Shown: in pieces, positions 62,190 to 64,000 of the stretch
Numbering within the stretch: the first letter of the stretch is position 1
Layout: every line of letters starts with the position of its first letter
The notes under the pieces: model-generated
Database searches by the model: none
Seen by the model: only the letters and a program-made list of their open reading frames with translations
What the model was told of the DNA's origin: nothing
From: Candidatus Obscuribacterales bacterium
GTDB lineage: Bacteria; Cyanobacteriota; Vampirovibrionia; Obscuribacterales; Obscuribacteraceae
NCBI GenBank assembly: GCA_020050835.1
Contig: JAGVKB010000024.1
Span: 1 to 64,000 of the forward strand
Reading direction: 5' to 3'
Length of the DNA stretch: 64,000 bases
Translations under genes and position numbers: made by a program

Positions 62190-64000
62190 GTGCGATCTAT
62201 CTGGTGTCTGCTGTTAACTGCAATGCTTGTTGTCCCTAGCTGGTGTCAGGTTGCGTTCGCGCAAGAAGCTAATGGCACGGGTCCATCCACGGAATCCAGC
62301 ACGGCTCCGAGCATAGATCACAGTGCGCCACCTGCAAGCCCAATCCAGCTACCAAGCAATCTCGACCTGACTTCAGCCACCCAAGCGGCCATTTCCACCA
62401 GTAGCCAGTTCGGCTCTATCGTTATCGTGGTAGGCGGGCAGTCGAGAACAATCACCCACGAAAGTCTCGCTACCCCAGCCGAACAGCTGGCAGTATCGCA
62501 AATTTTGAACGGCGGACAGCAGCATATTCAGTTAAGCGCTCTCGGTGTTGCGTCCGGTGGTACATTCGTGATCGACCAAAGTGCCGCCGCCAGTCTTTCA
62601 GCTCTGATAGTTCCGTCCGGAGTATCGGTCTTACATGACTTCAGCGCCAACCTGCCGCTCAATCTAGCTGGCAATCTAGTCAACGCCGGTACTATCTATG
62701 GAGTTTCCAGCACATCGACTGCGAGCGCAGCCTTTCAAGCAGCCAACATTCAGAACTTGAGTGGTGGACTGCTTACTACCGTTTTGCCTGCTGGCGGTCT
62801 AACCGGCTTTGGTCCTCTCACTAGTACTCAATGGTCGAACACATTAAACCTGATTCTTAATGCTAGCAATTCAATTACCAACCAGGGCGCCATCACGAGC
62901 TCAGGCAATCTCAGCATAACGACTCCCAATCTAATCAATCAAGGCAGCATTGCCAGCCTGGGCAGCATGAACCTCAATATAAGCAATCAACTCCAGAATC
63001 TGGCTGGTGCACAGATTTCGGCAATACAGGGATTGAATATGACAGCGGCGAGCCTGGTAAATTCCGGGACCATACAGTCGGTGATGTCCAATCTATTGAT
63101 TCAGAACATCGCCAACTCAAGCCAAACGCTTTCCATTTTCAATCAGGGAGGAATCCTGCAGGCATTGCAGGGAAATCTGACCTTGTCTTCGCTCTCCGGA
63201 CTCAATGTCTTGGATGGAACTTTGACCGGACGAACAATCAACTTGCTTACTCCCTATGCGACCCAGAATGTGAGCGTAGATTACTTAAATGGACCAGTGA
63301 CTATTGAGGCAGGATGGGTCAGCACGATTGTAAACGTTGGTGGACTAAATATCGCTTCAATGAATGTGACGGACGATCCGCTGTTCGCCTCAAACATTGA
63401 TCTAGTCCTGGGTCCTTTCCAGCTTGGCCCGACGAATGGACGCTCGTTCACAGCAGTGGCCCGGGGAAGCATTTTCTTTGCTCCTGGTTCCACGATTGAC
63501 ACTAGCGCTTTAATAACTGACGCCGGGGATATCACCCTAATGGCGGGTGTTACCTCTCTAAGAGATATTCTCGGTGGTAAAACAGGCAGCTACAACGGAC
63601 TTGGCACTCAGTTTTCCGATGGAACTTTCAGCATCGCCAATAACGGAACACTTACGTTGGTCGAGCCGAATCCGATTGCTCAACCACCGCTCTTTGAGGT
63701 CAGGAGCGGTGGGAGCATATTCGGAGCTCCGAACCTTCGTGCATCCGTAGGGCAAGTTGGCGTTGACAATGGTGGGAAAGTAAATGTTTTTTCGAACGGT
63801 ACTGGCGTTGTAATTCTTGGGAATGTGGACGTTAGCGCCGGTCAAGGGATGGCTGGTGAAGTGAATGTTATAGCGCCAGGCGGACTTTCAATTGGCACTG
63901 TGGTCGCCACTAGCAATAACCTACAGTCAGGGAAGATCAATCTAAATACGCTGACTCAGCCTTCAGGCGTTTTCAATGTATTTACAGATCAAAGACCTGT
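62190..64000 (+). CDS. Large beta-helix adhesin/exoprotein, 5' part
   Basis: Open from GTG 62190 to the edge of the window without a stop (603 codons and counting). AAGGGGG lies 5 bases upstream of the GTG. A signal peptide (LLLTAMLVVPSWCQVAFA) precedes a Ser/Pro-rich stretch. From about residue 150 the protein is made of short beta repeats rich in Asn, Gly, Ser and Thr (LVNAGTIYG, ITNQGAITSSGNLSIT, LINQGSIASLGSMNLN), the pattern of filamentous-haemagglutinin-like beta-helix proteins. It is probably a cell-surface or secreted adhesin; secretion partner unseen. Confidence 0.85.
   Translation, partial: MRSIWCLLLTAMLVVPSWCQVAFAQEANGTGPSTESSTAPSIDHSAPPASPIQLPSNLDLTSATQAAISTSSQFGSIVIVVGGQSRTITHESLATPAEQLAVSQILNGGQQHIQLSALGVASGGTFVIDQSAAASLSALIVPSGVSVLHDFSANLPLNLAGNLVNAGTIYGVSSTSTASAAFQAANIQNLSGGLLTTVLPAGGLTGFGPLTSTQWSNTLNLILNASNSITNQGAITSSGNLSITTPNLINQGSIASLGSMNLNISNQLQNLAGAQISAIQGLNMTAASLVNSGTIQSVMSNLLIQNIANSSQTLSIFNQGGILQALQGNLTLSSLSGLNVLDGTLTGRTINLLTPYATQNVSVDYLNGPVTIEAGWVSTIVNVGGLNIASMNVTDDPLFASNIDLVLGPFQLGPTNGRSFTAVARGSIFFAPGSTIDTSALITDAGDITLMAGVTSLRDILGGKTGSYNGLGTQFSDGTFSIANNGTLTLVEPNPIAQPPLFEVRSGGSIFGAPNLRASVGQVGVDNGGKVNVFSNGTGVVILGNVDVSAGQGMAGEVNVIAPGGLSIGTVVATSNNLQSGKINLNTLTQPSGVFNVFTDQRP

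Overview
The window reads as a chromosomal piece of a diderm, non-photosynthetic bacterium with moderate GC. Core genes (murC start, rpsT, rsmI, uppP, recO, glyA, a WecA/MraY-type transferase, cca) are interleaved with many signalling and surface genes: three zinc-ribbon Ser/Thr kinases, TPR proteins, DUF4384 proteins, FecR-like proteins, an outer-membrane barrel and the start of a giant adhesin. Several genes appear to start with TTG or GTG. This combination reminds me of Candidatus Obscuribacterales (Melainabacteria/Vampirovibrionia, sister to Cyanobacteria); that assignment is an inference from gene content and style, not from a marker tree.

Layout. 1-2.3 kb: murC 5' end and rpsT (minus), a secreted FecR-like Cys-rich protein with a good promoter and terminator, and an unknown protein. 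2.5-6.75 kb (minus): a tight operon of an orphan N6-adenine DNA methyltransferase, a caspase-fold protein that lacks its catalytic His/Cys and is fused to a TonB C-terminal domain, and a YIP1-like membrane protein. 7-11 kb: rsmI, a PilZ protein, uppP and an FAD oxidase. 11-16 kb: a candidate small RNA, an unknown protein, a response-regulator pseudogene, recO, glyA and the WecA-like transferase. 16-22 kb: a secreted protein, a kinase-TPR receptor, a malic enzyme with ACT domain and a Tat-type superoxide dismutase. 22.2-24.5 kb (minus): a membrane S1 protease with a DUF4384 sensor plus a secreted DUF4384 protein. 24.7-29.4 kb: a sigma-like/helix-hairpin-helix protein, an unknown protein, a double zinc-ribbon membrane protein and a zinc-ribbon kinase in one run.

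29.5-44.1 kb is the most striking region: five tandem paralogous ~800-850-residue GT-C/TMTC-like membrane proteins, packed end to end and flanked on each side by a related FecR-like secreted protein, followed by a secreted TPR-CHAT protease and an outer-membrane barrel. I infer a dedicated envelope glycosylation or surface-assembly locus.

48.7-55 kb: thioesterase, CobO-like adenosyltransferase, esterase, C-terminal processing protease, LPG-synthase-type membrane protein and CCA-adding enzyme. 55.1-60.7 kb: a signalling cluster of histidine kinase, TPR lipoprotein, a composite receiver/zinc-ribbon/Ser-Thr kinase protein, and a MESH1-like HD hydrolase; this looks like a His-Asp relay feeding directly into a Hanks-type kinase. 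60.8-64 kb: a low-complexity secreted protein and the 5' end of a large beta-helix adhesin that runs off the window.
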